A stretch of 64,000 nucleotides of DNA from Fulvivirga ulvae (lineage in GTDB: Bacteria > Bacteroidota > Bacteroidia > Cytophagales > Cyclobacteriaceae). The position numbers and the translations under genes were made by a program. The DNA is taken from positions 186,001 to 250,000 of the forward strand of contig NZ_CP089981.1 of NCBI RefSeq assembly GCF_021389975.1, written 5' to 3'. Numbering within the stretch: the first letter of the stretch is position 1; each line of letters begins with the position of its first letter. Under the pieces are notes generated by a model that saw only the letters and a list, made by a program, of their open reading frames with translations, was not told where the DNA came from and made no database searches. This document shows positions 1 through 9,278 of the stretch, in pieces.

Positions 1-1900
1 CCATATTGAGACCGTTATTAATCTCTTCGTCTACATTGATAAGCTCTACGGTACTGTTAGACTCTTTGGAAATGGTTTTTGATTTTCCTCCCAAAAATTT
101 ATTTTCAGCAATATTTGAAAACCCGTCCATATAATTTCTGAATACAGCAAGCTCTGTAGTGGAAATACCTCCGCTAAGGTGCAGTAATCTTTTTCTCCAC
201 AGGGCATCAAACGGCAAGGCCTCCATTTCCTTGACCTTATCGAGATAGGCTAAAACCTGCCCCGCGTTAACAGCCGGAAGACGGCCTACCGGCACGGCAG
301 GCTCGTAGGTAGTACCATCCAGACCGGCAGTAAATACAATGTCCGAGGGAGGAGAGCCAGCTGAAGGTACCAGGTCTCTTACCTGATAAGTAACCCCAAA
401 TTTTGTAACAGGGACATATCCGGTAGCATTTCGGTGAAAATTAGCCCCGGGATCGATACCCTTCCCTATCAGGAACAGGTATTTTGGATCACCATTGTCC
501 ACCATATATCGCATAAACCGATAAATGGCCAAAGGATTAACAATGCCGTAGTTAAACTGATTATAAAGCATGGTAATATCTGCTTTGAGTACATTAAACC
601 CAAAGGAAGCCCTGTAGTCAGCATAGGCCTGAACCGGATCGCTCACACCACCGACAGGGTTCATCAGTATCGGGTGACTAATGATCAGGTAATCATAATT
701 AGCAGCATTAATATTCTGAAAATTGACCTTACTAAGAACTGGTGTAATAAATGACGTGCCATTAACCCATAGTTTCCTTGCTGCACTGGTATTATCAATC
801 ATAGCACTGATCGTCGACCCTGATGTATTATACCCAATTTTCCTGACGTTATCCGTGTCTGTTATATCAAAAATCAAAGGCGTGACAGGGGCATTTTGTA
901 TTTCCACATAGGATTTATTGCCCGCGTTTACATTCAGGTTAAACTTTTTACTGTTGGCTGCGCCCATGTTGAAGGATTGCGGATAGACCAACTGCAGGTA
1001 GGAAGTACTCAGCCGGTCATTATTTCCACTAACACCTAAAGCTGATACCCTCACATATAGCTCACCGCTGGAGTTGATATCTGACCAGTTTATTGCCCCA
1101 TCAAACAAATATGTATTATACTGATCAAACTGTACCGGCCCGAGGGACCTTAATGTTGCCGGATTCTGGCCAACAAATATTTCTGCCCGGTGTGTCACAT
1201 CATCACGTCCCACCAGCAGTACCCTCAGCCGGGGGTTGCCTGCCGATTGCACTGAAAGGTTTACGCCACTAAGTATATAATCCACGAATTGCCCTTCCTG
1301 GATCATTTGGCCGGTCCAGCCTTCGCCATAGTCGAAATAGCTATATTTGGTAACATCGCTGGCATTAAAGCTACGTCCTCCTGAATATTGATTTATGTTT
1401 ATTGTGGTGATCTGCTCTCCGTGGGAAGCCTGAGTAGGAAGACCATTAATGTTATTTTCTGAGAATGTCGCCATCCTTTTACCGTTGACGGGTAATACAT
1501 TGTATGTAAGGAAATAAGCGGTGGTATCAGTATAGATATTATAAAGCTGATGTGGCTGTGCCGATGTTGGCTGATATAATTCAGTATCTGATCTACCATC
1601 ATTTTTCTGCCCGTAGAATTCTATGTAGTCAGAGGTGTTGAATATGGCATCACCCTGCCCCTGTACATGGATGGCCTGCTCCTCACCCATATGAAAAAGC
1701 TGTAGCCTCCGCGGGTCCACCGAGTTTACTGGAAATCCAGCATTGACAAGATCTGCGTGGGATATTCTGTAGATGCCCTCTCTTGCAACAGGGATTTTAT
1801 AATATTGCTTGTTATAATCAATCCACTCATTGCCATAGTTCTGGGTATGCCCAGGTACTGAGATTAAGGTGAGTAGTATCAAATATGCTAATTTCTTCAT
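1..1900 (-). CDS. PorU2-like C25-family peptidase of the type IX secretion system (3' end cut by window edge)
   Basis: The reading frame is open from an ATG at 1900 to position 1 (633 codons), so the protein continues outside the window. An ATG one codon upstream (1903) is also possible. Residues 1-20 form a signal peptide. The middle is beta-rich and resembles the long N-terminal region of gingipain-like secretion-associated proteases. From about residue 400 (DYLIISHP, then YLFLIGKG) it resembles the caspase-like C25 fold. The visible part ends at EEINNGLNM, just before the stretch where C25 enzymes carry the catalytic His (GHG/GHS), so catalytic residues cannot be checked. The start overlaps the stop of the upstream PorV/PorQ-like gene, indicating translational coupling. 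Inferred role: sortase-like processing or attachment of T9SS cargo at the outer membrane. The subfamily (PorU versus PorU2) is less certain. Confidence 0.75.
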   Translation of the reverse strand, partial: MKKLAYLILLTLISVPGHTQNYGNEWIDYNKQYYKIPVAREGIYRISHADLVNAGFPVNSVDPRRLQLFHMGEEQAIHVQGQGDAIFNTSDYIEFYGQKNDGRSDTELYQPTSAQPHQLYNIYTDTTAYFLTYNVLPVNGKRMATFSENNINGLPTQASHGEQITTININQYSGGRSFNASDVTKYSYFDYGEGWTGQMIQEGQFVDYILSGVNLSVQSAGNPRLRVLLVGRDDVTHRAEIFVGQNPATLRSLGPVQFDQYNTYLFDGAINWSDINSSGELYVRVSALGVSGNNDRLSTSYLQLVYPQSFNMGAANSKKFNLNVNAGNKSYVEIQNAPVTPLIFDITDTDNVRKIGYNTSGSTISAMIDNTSAARKLWVNGTSFITPVLSKVNFQNINAANYDYLIISHPILMNPVGGVSDPVQAYADYRASFGFNVLKADITMLYNQFNYGIVNPLAIYRFMRYMVDNGDPKYLFLIGKGIDPGANFHRNATGYVPVTKFGVTYQVRDLVPSAGSPPSDIVFTAGLDGTTYEPAVPVGRLPAVNAGQVLAYLDKVKEMEALPFDALWRKRLLHLSGGISTTELAVFRNYMDGFSNIAENKFLGGKSKTISKESNSTVELINVDEEINNGLNM

Positions 1901-2973
1901 CATTTTTTATTCAAACCGGCCTTAAGTGAGAAAACATGTGAATAAAGCGACTCGGACTGATCTCCTATATCCGTGAGTGCATAATCGATGGTTATGCTCC
2001 TGATCTTTACTCCCAACCCAAAATTCGTCTGAAAAGTTTTGTATGTCGATTCATCGAAATCCTTTACTTCCTGAATATTACCTGCTCCCATTCTGAGAAA
2101 AACAGTCTTCTTGTAGTCAAGCTCCAAACCCATGGCAGGCTCTATGGAAGCAAAATCCGATTTTACAACAGTATTGCGCTTACCATCAAAGGTCGTGATA
2201 AGATCCAAAGAAGCCAATATGCCAAACTTTGATTTTACAGGTATATACTTACCAACACCCAATATAGCCTTAGGTAAAGTCACCTCCACGGAATTTTCCG
2301 GTATTTCATTACCTGTTTGCGTGTATACATCAATCACGAGTTCCGTATTATGGGTCCAGGCGTTGAATGTGCCTGTAACATCTCTTAACATTAAACCAAA
2401 CTGCCAGTTTTTACGCTCCAACTGAGCTCCAGCGTCAAGCCCAAAACCCCAGGCATTAGCAAAATCACCAGCCTTGCGATGTACAATTTTAAAATTCGCA
2501 CCCAGTTTCAAGCCTTTAATCAGGCTTACGCGGCGGGCATAGGTTAGCAAAAAAGCGTAATCGGCAGCCGAGAAGAAGCGGATTTTATCATAATTGATTG
2601 CCCCGTTGGCATCATACAGGAAACGCGTATCCGGAATATCGTCAATGGCAAATCGGATAATTGAAATTCCTAAATGGCTCATAGAATCAACAGGAGTAGC
2701 AAATGCTGCATAGTCATACTTGGCAATTCCGGCAAAGTACTCGGCATGCATGAGTGTAAATTCATATTGGTCCTTCACTTCCAGCAGACCGGCCGGGTTC
2801 CAATAACCTGAGGTAACATCAGAAACATGAGCTACCTGACTGCCGGACATAGCCAGCCCCCTGGCTCCTACACCAATAGATAAAAATTCATTACTGTATT
2901 TGGGAGTACTCTGGGCCAGCACTTCGAAGGATATTAAAATAAATACAAAGCTGAATATAGTATTTTTTGCCAT
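1900..2973 (-). CDS. PorV/PorQ-family outer-membrane beta-barrel protein
   Basis: 357 residues with a clean signal peptide (residues 1-21, ending VLAQ). The segment SIGVGARGLAMSGSQVAHVSD followed by SGYWNPAGL near residues 30-60 is the hallmark of the PorV/PorQ family, FadL-like barrels associated with type IX secretion. The rest alternates short amphipathic strands and turns, as expected for a barrel in the outer membrane. The stop codon overlaps the start of the C25 peptidase gene downstream (TGATG), so both are probably made together. PorV is known to shuttle T9SS cargo to the PorU attachment machinery; a similar partnership is inferred here. It is not classical PorV or PorQ by its N-terminus, so I give no gene symbol. 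Confidence 0.82.
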   Translation of the reverse strand: MAKNTIFSFVFILISFEVLAQSTPKYSNEFLSIGVGARGLAMSGSQVAHVSDVTSGYWNPAGLLEVKDQYEFTLMHAEYFAGIAKYDYAAFATPVDSMSHLGISIIRFAIDDIPDTRFLYDANGAINYDKIRFFSAADYAFLLTYARRVSLIKGLKLGANFKIVHRKAGDFANAWGFGLDAGAQLERKNWQFGLMLRDVTGTFNAWTHNTELVIDVYTQTGNEIPENSVEVTLPKAILGVGKYIPVKSKFGILASLDLITTFDGKRNTVVKSDFASIEPAMGLELDYKKTVFLRMGAGNIQEVKDFDESTYKTFQTNFGLGVKIRSITIDYALTDIGDQSESLYSHVFSLKAGLNKK

Positions 2974-3376
2974 TTGATTTGCGCCTGGGTGATATCTGTA
3001 AATATATCTAAAATGAATCCCCTACAAAAGAAGTTTTTGCTTCATAAAGTTCAATAGGTTGATACTTTCTTAAATAAGAATGTAACAAATATCTATCTAA
3101 AACAACTTCATTTTTTAACAATTCAAATATTTGGCATAATATAAATACGAACTTTTAATACAAGCTAATATTTTTTACTTAGTACTTGGCCATACACAGT
3201 ACCTTTTCCGTATACTTGATCAAGGTCAAAACTCAGAGGTGTTTTGATGGAGTGGCTAAGCCAGCTTATAAAGTCTCCTAATTAAGTCAATATCCTAAAG
3301 GATAAGGGCTTACCAAAAGATTCGACATGAGCAGGACAGGGCCACCCACTGACATCTCTTCTAAAAAGTAAAATGT
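2974..3376. other. 403-bp intergenic region between divergent porV-like and padR genes
   Basis: AT-rich and without a plausible coding frame. It must contain the promoters of both divergent units, but I find no exact TAnnTTTG box on either strand. A short palindrome ATCCTAAAGGAT lies near 3290, upstream of padR, and could be a regulator site, but it is too short to claim. Confidence 0.5.
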
Positions 3377-3715
3377 ATGAATTTAGAAAACACACAAGTG
3401 CAGATGCGGAAGGGCATTCTTGAGTATTGTATTCTGCATATTATCTCCCGTGGAGAGGTCTATGCCTCCGACATGCTGGAGGAATTAACAACAGCAAAGA
3501 TCATGGTTGTTGAAGGTACTTTGTACCCATTGCTTACCCGGCTAAGGAAATCGGGCCTGGTAGAGTATAAATGGGTTGAGTCAAATTCAGGTCCACCCCG
3601 AAAGTATTATACGCTGACGGAAAAAGGCAACAGTTTTCTCGGTAGCCTTGACAGTACCTGGAAAGATCTGGTAAAGTCAACTAAATTAATTACTTCAAAA
3701 AAAGTCAAGAGCTAA
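3377..3715 (+). CDS. PadR-family transcriptional regulator
   Basis: 112 residues, the usual length of a minimal PadR (subfamily 2) protein with one winged helix and a single C-terminal helix. The pattern MRKGILEYCILHIIS, then VVEGTLYPLLTRLRKSGLV (recognition helix and wing) and PPRKYYTLTEKG is diagnostic of PF03551. The gene is 54 bp upstream of the large PspC/GIN membrane protein and on the same strand. That PadR-PspC pairing is common in Bacteroidota, so it most likely autoregulates this two-gene unit in response to an envelope signal. The ATG at 3377 is chosen over an out-of-frame ATG at 3373. Confidence 0.93.
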   Translation: MNLENTQVQMRKGILEYCILHIISRGEVYASDMLEELTTAKIMVVEGTLYPLLTRLRKSGLVEYKWVESNSGPPRKYYTLTEKGNSFLGSLDSTWKDLVKSTKLITSKKVKS

Positions 3716-3769
3716 CCTGACAGCAGCTTACCAGAAACCATTAACACTATCGATTAAAAACTCAGAACA

Positions 3770-6238
3770 ATGAAAAAGAATATCAGTATAAATATCAGCG
3801 GCATCATCTTTCACATCGAGGAAGACGCATTTGAAAAGCTCAGAGATTATCTGGACTCCATAAACCGTTACTTTTCCAGTTTCGAAGGCAGCCAAGAAAT
3901 CATAGCTGACATTGAAAGTCGTATAGCTGAAATTTTCCTTGCCAAATTAAACGAAGGCAAGCAGATTATCAATGCGGAAGATGTTGATTCATTAATAGCT
4001 ACCATGGGTAGTATTAAGGATTTTCAGGCAGTGGAGGAGCAGGACACTCCTGACGACGAAGAGAAAACCGAAAATTCTCAAGAGGGGTCACAACAGGCAT
4101 GGTCCGATACAGGCTCAAAAAAAATGTATCGTGACGAAAAGAGGAAATTGTTGGGAGGTGTATGTGCCGGTATGGCTCATTATTTCAACATAGACCCTCT
4201 CTGGATACGGTTAATCACCCTTATCCTGTTTTTAGGAAGCTATGGAGGGTTGGTATTGGCCTACATCATCCTTTGGATAGTGCTGCCCCCGAACTACGAC
4301 CTTTCCGAAGACAAGAAGCTTAAAAAAATGTACCGCAACCCTGACGGAAAGGTCATAGCCGGTGTATCATCAGGCGTAGCCACCTACTTCGGGGTGGATG
4401 TGGTAGTGATCCGGGTGCTGTTTGTGATTTTTACGCTTATCGGCGGTTCGGGTCTGCTGGCTTATATTATCCTCTGGATCATACTCCCGGAGGCTAAATC
4501 TATTACTGACAAGGTACAAATGCAGGGCGACCCGGTTACACTTAGTAACATAGAATCGAATATCAAAAAAGGACTTAATGTAAAAGAGGGCGAAGAAAAC
4601 ATTCTGATCAAGATCTTACTTTTCCCTTTCAGGTTGCTTGCTGCCATCATCAACGGTTTAGGTAAGGTACTGGGACCTGTCATGCTTTTTCTGGTTGAGT
4701 TTATCAGGGTTATTGCCGGTGTAATATTCATCCTTACAGGTGCCTCTTTTGTGCTGGCGATGGTCATAGCTTTGGGAGCGCTACTCGGTGTTTTCACCAC
4801 CGGCTTCCTGTATGACCCCGCATTTGGCGATTATGAAAGTATGGGGCTTCCTCTGGAGCTTATTTCAGATAGCTTTCCTATGTTTACTTCTGTTGCTGCC
4901 TTTCTGGTAGTAGCTGTACCCAGCATTTTTCTCATCCTTTTAGGAGCATCAATCATTGCCAAGAGAATTATTTTCAATGCCACAGCCGGATGGTCATTAT
5001 TTGCCATATTCATTATCAGCGGAATAGTGGTTTCTGCCAACGTACCAAGAATTGTTTACAACTTCAGGGAAGAAGGCGAGCACAAAGTGACCGAAACTTA
5101 TGATCCTGGCAACAAAACAGCCGTTCTGACGCTTAAGGAAGTAGGTATGGAAGACTATGATGTCACCACACTTGAATTAAGAGGCCATAGTGGTGATAAT
5201 TATGAATTGGTCCAGGTATTCGAATCACGCGGCCGCTCAAGAAGGGATGCGATGGAAAATGCACAAATGATTACTTACAATGTGGCTTTTACAGACTCCG
5301 TTTTCACATTTGACTCCAATATCAGGTTTAAGGACGATGCCATTTTCAGGGCCCAACACCTTGACATGACGTTATACATTCCATACAACAAGCCTTTTAT
5401 GATGGATGAGGACATGAAGCATATTATAAGAAATACGATCTACCGAAACGGTTACAGGGTATCCGACATGGAAAACAACACCTGGATGTTTACCGAAGAT
5501 GGCAGCTTAAAGTGTACCACATGCCCTGAAAGAATAAAAGAACGCTACCAAGATGAACACTATGACGAAGATACCAACGAGAGATACTCTACCGAAACCA
5601 GCCCTTATCGCCATGGAGAATTTGACAAAGAGTATACCTTCCATGATGGATTTGAATCCATTGAGGCGGAGAGTGCATTCATCATCAATGTGGTAAATGC
5701 CGAAGCTTATAAGGTGGGCATCAATGGTGAGGATAGGTACCTGGATAATGTAGAGGTTTACGTGGAAGGCGACAGACTCTTTATCGATTATGACCGCCGA
5801 AGAAAGCTGAAATTGCATGACCTGACCAGAGATGGCATTGAGGTCACAGTTTATACACCTGAATTAACAGAAGTCAACCTTTCAGGCGCATGTAAATTTT
5901 ATATGAATAACTTCAGGCAACGCAATCTTGACATTTCCATGAGTGGTGCATCACACGCCAAGCTTACAGCTATTTACGTGGATGACATGGAGTTAGAGCT
6001 TGCCGGGGCCTCTGAAATGATCCTGAGCGGAGAAACCTCAAATTTCAGGGCTGACCTTGCCGGAGCTTCCCACCTGGATGCTGATGGTTTCAAGGCTAAC
6101 AATGCATCGGTAGAGGCTCATGGGGCCTCCACAGCAAAGGTATATGTGACCGATGAGTTGGAGATTGAAGAAACCTTTGCCAGCAAAATAAATCACCGCG
6201 GTGGTGCCAGGGTTACCAGTGAGCGCAATGGCTTGTAG
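3770..6238 (+). CDS. Double PspC-domain membrane protein with C-terminal GIN (DUF2807) adhesin-like domain
   Basis: 822 residues. Residues 1-110 form a charged cytoplasmic N-terminal domain. Two tandem PspC domains follow at about 117-176 and 185-242, each with the KKMYR...GVxxGxAxYF...AYIILWIxLP pattern. Several membrane segments lie between about 280 and 430. Residues 625-815 form a repetitive beta-helix-like GIN domain with recurring GAS motifs (SGAS, LAGAS, HGAS). In enterobacteria PspC is a membrane component of the phage-shock response. In Bacteroidota such fusions sit next to PadR regulators, as here. Inferred role: envelope-stress sensing or maintenance, with the GIN domain in the periplasm. 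A strong rho-independent terminator follows 60 bp after the stop, so padR-pspC forms a closed unit. Confidence 0.9.
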   Translation: MKKNISINISGIIFHIEEDAFEKLRDYLDSINRYFSSFEGSQEIIADIESRIAEIFLAKLNEGKQIINAEDVDSLIATMGSIKDFQAVEEQDTPDDEEKTENSQEGSQQAWSDTGSKKMYRDEKRKLLGGVCAGMAHYFNIDPLWIRLITLILFLGSYGGLVLAYIILWIVLPPNYDLSEDKKLKKMYRNPDGKVIAGVSSGVATYFGVDVVVIRVLFVIFTLIGGSGLLAYIILWIILPEAKSITDKVQMQGDPVTLSNIESNIKKGLNVKEGEENILIKILLFPFRLLAAIINGLGKVLGPVMLFLVEFIRVIAGVIFILTGASFVLAMVIALGALLGVFTTGFLYDPAFGDYESMGLPLELISDSFPMFTSVAAFLVVAVPSIFLILLGASIIAKRIIFNATAGWSLFAIFIISGIVVSANVPRIVYNFREEGEHKVTETYDPGNKTAVLTLKEVGMEDYDVTTLELRGHSGDNYELVQVFESRGRSRRDAMENAQMITYNVAFTDSVFTFDSNIRFKDDAIFRAQHLDMTLYIPYNKPFMMDEDMKHIIRNTIYRNGYRVSDMENNTWMFTEDGSLKCTTCPERIKERYQDEHYDEDTNERYSTETSPYRHGEFDKEYTFHDGFESIEAESAFIINVVNAEAYKVGINGEDRYLDNVEVYVEGDRLFIDYDRRRKLKLHDLTRDGIEVTVYTPELTEVNLSGACKFYMNNFRQRNLDISMSGASHAKLTAIYVDDMELELAGASEMILSGETSNFRADLAGASHLDADGFKANNASVEAHGASTAKVYVTDELEIEETFASKINHRGGARVTSERNGL

Positions 6239-6297
6239 GATTCCGGTGCAGATGAGGCTAAGGGTCTCGTTCACCTAATCCCCTTAAAATGAATCCC

Positions 6298-6332
6298 GTG
6301 GGCTGTCCCTGACAGCCCACTACTTTTTTTTT
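6298..6332 (+). terminator. Rho-independent terminator of the padR-pspC unit
   Basis: Perfect 10-bp stem GTGGGCTGTC / GACAGCCCAC with a 3-nt CCT loop (6298-6320), followed by TACTTTTTTTTTT-like tract at 6321-6332. The stem core CTGTC..GACAG is shared with the dispersed hairpin family reported separately. Confidence 0.9.
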
Positions 6333-6441
6333 GCAGATACCCATTGCGACTCTTAATGCTGCTCATTAGAAGTATTGTATGAGTATGAGTATGGGTACGG
6401 ACACTGCCAAGCATACCTCATAAATTTTAACATCTCCGTCC

Positions 6442-6469
6442 CCGTGGGCTGTCTGGGGACAGTCCACGG
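6442..6469. repeat. Dispersed CTGTC hairpin, copy 1 (TGGG loop)
   Basis: 12-bp stem CCGTGGGCTGTC / GACAGTCCACGG with one G-T wobble and a TGGG loop. It lies 13 bp beyond the stop of the minus-strand small ORF at 6482-6697 and could act in its 3' end, but there is no clear T-run on the minus strand. It belongs with copies at 30409, 35091, 35257 and 39294. Confidence 0.75.
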
Positions 6470-6481
6470 AGACGGTGTCAT

Positions 6482-6697
6482 TTATTTTTGAAGTTCAATC
6501 CTTACTAAATCATCGATCACTTCTTCACCTTTTACCGATCTTTCCCTGCAGATGTCTCTCAAAGAGGCTCCATGCCATTTTTGCCTGCACATATCTTTAC
6601 TTCGGGGTTTGGCGACTAAGTATGTAGTCAAAAATTCATGCACTGCCCTGATCCGGGAGATCCTGAATAGAGGCTGACAACAATTACAGTTTCCCAA
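6482..6697 (-). CDS. Small Cys-rich hypothetical protein, weakly ScdA/RIC N-domain-like
   Basis: 71 residues, ATG start, with a stem-loop just past its stop. The C-terminal half (GASLRDICRERSVKGEEVIDD) resembles the second half of the DUF542/ScdA-N helical domain, in which a Cys-containing helix precedes xLxxACxxxxxxxEEVxxEL. However, the paired CCGG signature is absent, and the five Cys residues (CNCC near the N-terminus, then two further on) are arranged differently. It may be a genuine small metal-binding protein, a decayed fragment, or a chance frame. It is the only open frame in this otherwise empty interval and I see no competing frame on the other strand. Confidence 0.35.
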   Translation of the reverse strand: MGNCNCCQPLFRISRIRAVHEFLTTYLVAKPRSKDMCRQKWHGASLRDICRERSVKGEEVIDDLVRIELQK

Positions 6698-6815
6698 AAG
6701 AAAATTTCAGGATGACGGGTACTTAAGGATGTCTTTTATTGATGGATATTATTTGTTTTCTTTTTCAATTCCCATGATCAGATGTAACTTTATTTCAAAC
6801 CAGCATAGAATAAAC

Positions 6816-7256
6816 ATGAAGTACGTATTACTATTTCTTATGGCAGTATCATTTATAGCTTGTAAAAGCAGCACGGCGCAGCAGGTGTTGCAAGGGATTA
6901 AGGGGCAGGTTTTGTGGTTTGAAGGAAATTTCATGCCCGGGCCCGGCCAATCCAATAAGGGCAAGCCCGTGCACAGGACGGTGCTTATTTATGAAGTAAC
7001 TTCTATGAATAATGTTGTGCAGGAGAACCAGCTTTACGAGAAGGTTCCTTCAAAATTGATAAAAACTATAGAAACAGATGAGAATGGCAATTTTTCAATT
7101 CATCTGCCTCCCGGAAGGTATTCCGTCTTTACCAAAGAGGAAAATGGATTGTTTGCCAATGTATTTGATGGTGAGGGCAACATTAATCCGGTTACTGTAA
7201 AGCCGGGAGAAATGACGGAGATAACCATAGATATCAATTACAAAGCTGTTTACTAA
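6816..7256 (+). CDS. Lipoprotein with carboxypeptidase-regulatory-like beta domain
   Basis: 146 residues from the ATG at 6816. A frame extends 29 codons further upstream, but the 6816 start gives a proper lipoprotein signal (MKYVLLFLMAVSFIAC, lipid Cys at about residue 16). The mature part reads IKGQVLWFEGN..., then TIETDENGNFSIHLPPGRYSVF, typical of carboxypeptidase-regulatory-like or prealbumin-like domains that act as stabilising modules in Bacteroidota surface proteins. No catalytic motif is visible. The stop overlaps the next start (TAATG), coupling it to the DUF3995 membrane protein. Confidence 0.75.
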   Translation: MKYVLLFLMAVSFIACKSSTAQQVLQGIKGQVLWFEGNFMPGPGQSNKGKPVHRTVLIYEVTSMNNVVQENQLYEKVPSKLIKTIETDENGNFSIHLPPGRYSVFTKEENGLFANVFDGEGNINPVTVKPGEMTEITIDINYKAVY

Positions 7257-7681
7257 TGATCAGTATCTTATCTGCCATTAATATTTCTATCCTGACATTA
7301 CTGGGTTTTCTGCATATTTATTGGGCATTTGGAGGTAGCTGGGCAGCCGAAAAGGCCTTACCCGAATCACCGGAAGGTAAACCGCTGTTCGCACCGGGCA
7401 TATTTGCCTGTATAGTTGTTGCTGCTGGTCTGCTCATATTTGCTTCAGTATTTATATTCCATTCATTTATCTCTATTACTATCCTACCAGAGTGGTTTAT
7501 GGCTAATAGTCTGTGGTTCATAGGTACAATTTTCATTTTACGTGCCATAGGCGACTTCCGGTATGTTGGGTTTATGAAGAAAATCAGGCATAGTACTTTT
7601 GCTTCTCTTGATACCAAATACTACTCCCCGCTTTGTCTGTACCTGGGCATAAGCAGCTTTATTATAAACCTTGGTATCTAA
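7256..7681 (+). CDS. DUF3995-family integral membrane protein
   Basis: 141 residues with four predicted membrane spans (about 5-22, 48-70, 80-98 and 120-138). The opening segment with HIYWAFGG and the later RAIGDFRYVGF are characteristic of DUF3995 proteins, whose function is unknown. Start and stop of the preceding lipoprotein gene overlap (TAATG), so the two are co-translated. No promoter is expected between them. Confidence 0.8.
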   Translation: MISILSAINISILTLLGFLHIYWAFGGSWAAEKALPESPEGKPLFAPGIFACIVVAAGLLIFASVFIFHSFISITILPEWFMANSLWFIGTIFILRAIGDFRYVGFMKKIRHSTFASLDTKYYSPLCLYLGISSFIINLGI

Positions 7682-7728
7682 TTTTTTTCAATTGACCAAA
7701 AGAATTTTTTTTCATGGTCTGACGTTGC

Positions 7729-7736
7729 TATTTTTG
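7729..7736 (+). promoter_or_regulatory. -7 box TATTTTTG of the S41 peptidase gene
   Basis: Exact match to the Bacteroidota -7 consensus TAnnTTTG, 22 bp before the ATG at 7759. No convincing TTTG -33 element is visible at the expected spacing. Confidence 0.55.
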
Positions 7737-7758
7737 TATCAAAAAAATATTAAATATA

Positions 7759-9162
7759 ATGCTAAAGATTAACCGCTCGATTCTTCTGTTATTAACTGTC
7801 CTGATCGGCTTCTCAAGCTGTAAAGATGACGATGCCTCTTTAACTCCTGAAGAACAGTTAAAAATAGATACTAACAACTGGCTCTACGATATTATGAAAG
7901 AGGTTTACTACTGGACTGACGAAATTCCTGCCGATGTGGACAAAACCCAGGAACCCGAAGATCTTTTTTATGAGCTTCTGTATCAGGGAGACAGGTTCTC
8001 TGTTATTGTACCCAACTATGAAGAGCTTATCAACTCACTGAGCGGTGTAAGCAAAGATGCCGGCTATGAATTTGCCCTGGCCAGGGTCGAGGACAGCAAT
8101 GATGTTGTGGCCATTGTGTTATATGTCAAAGACAATTCATCAGCCAAAAGCATAGGACTGAAAAGAGGAGACGTGATCTATCAAATCAATGGTACAACCA
8201 TCACTTTATCAAATTATCAAACACTGGTCCCTGAAATTTACAATAACCATTCTATCAGCTACAGAAGGTACAATGACCTGATAAGCAGCTACGAAGATAA
8301 GGGAACAGCCAACCTTACCGCAGTGGTTTTGGCTGAAAACCCTAACCTGATGGACACAGTATTTACCATCGGCGACAGGAAAATAGGTTACTATGTATAT
8401 AACTTTTTCTCTCCAGGACCGACCGACGCAAAAGCATATGATGCCGAAATGGATCAGATTATAGCCAGTTTTAAAAGTGCCGGTGTCAACGAAATGATCC
8501 TTGACCTGAGGTACAACAGTGGTGGCTCAGTATCATCTGCCACTAACCTGGCCAGTCTTCTGGCCCCGGGTATCAGTACCTCAAGCATTTTCTATCAGAA
8601 CCAGTGGAACGATCTGTACCAAAACTACATAGAGAGCCAACCTGATGGTGACGACATCCTGAGGGGGAAATTTTTAAGTAAAGCAGATAATATAGGAAGC
8701 GACATAGGGGGCCGGCTGTATGTACTCACCGGCTCAAGAACCGCTTCTGCCAGCGAACTGATCATTAACGGACTTGATCCTTATATGGATGTTACTATCA
8801 TTGGTGATACTACGGTAGGGAAAAATGTAGGTTCTATTCCTATTGAAGATCAGGATAATGAAGATAATGAGTATGGCATACTTCCTATAGTATTTAAGAT
8901 CTTCAATAGTGAGATGTACTCAGGTTATGACAATGGATTTTCTCCTTTGGGAGACAACCTGGTCAACGACTTCCAATATCCCATGAAGGCTCTGGGCGAT
9001 ATCGAAGAACCATTGCTGGCGCGTGCAATAGAACTGATCCAGGGCTCAAGCACAGGCGGGCGTCAGGCCAGGGCTACAGGCGAAGGATTTACCCCAATTA
9101 TGACTTCAGTGGATAAAAAGCAACGAACAAACAGGCTGATCCTTGACAGGCCTCTGAAATAA
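7759..9162 (+). CDS. S41-family (C-terminal processing) peptidase, lipoprotein
   Basis: 467 residues. A lipoprotein signal with lipobox GFSSC (Cys about 21) is followed by the DDD-rich linker typical of outer-membrane lipoproteins in this phylum. Next come an N-terminal helical domain (about 33-90), a PDZ-like domain (about 95-170, KSIGLKRGDVIYQINGT) and the S41 core (about 205-420). The core carries LDLRYNSGG near 250 and TASASELI near 328-335, which holds the expected catalytic Ser. It probably cleaves misfolded or specific periplasmic proteins. A promoter-like box lies 22 bp upstream and a clear terminator follows, so the gene is monocistronic. Confidence 0.92.
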   Translation: MLKINRSILLLLTVLIGFSSCKDDDASLTPEEQLKIDTNNWLYDIMKEVYYWTDEIPADVDKTQEPEDLFYELLYQGDRFSVIVPNYEELINSLSGVSKDAGYEFALARVEDSNDVVAIVLYVKDNSSAKSIGLKRGDVIYQINGTTITLSNYQTLVPEIYNNHSISYRRYNDLISSYEDKGTANLTAVVLAENPNLMDTVFTIGDRKIGYYVYNFFSPGPTDAKAYDAEMDQIIASFKSAGVNEMILDLRYNSGGSVSSATNLASLLAPGISTSSIFYQNQWNDLYQNYIESQPDGDDILRGKFLSKADNIGSDIGGRLYVLTGSRTASASELIINGLDPYMDVTIIGDTTVGKNVGSIPIEDQDNEDNEYGILPIVFKIFNSEMYSGYDNGFSPLGDNLVNDFQYPMKALGDIEEPLLARAIELIQGSSTGGRQARATGEGFTPIMTSVDKKQRTNRLILDRPLK

Positions 9163-9185
9163 AACCTGTCAGAGCTTCATAACGA

Positions 9186-9219
9186 CGGCTACTTCTCGAT
9201 GAGTAGCCGTTTTTATTTT
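9186..9219 (+). terminator. Rho-independent terminator of the S41 peptidase gene
   Basis: 8-bp stem CGGCTACT / AGTAGCCG (9186-9193 and 9202-9209) with an 8-nt loop, followed by TTTTTATTTT at 9210-9219. Confidence 0.9.
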
Positions 9220-9278
9220 ATATGGCTTCTATGGCAGATTTTATTCCTTTTCCCTAGTTTCACTAAAAAGAATGAGCC

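Noticed and set aside
434..911. Two overlapping plus-strand frames (106 and 62 codons)
   Set aside because: They lie antisense to the long open frame of the PorU2-like peptidase, which has a signal peptide and family features.
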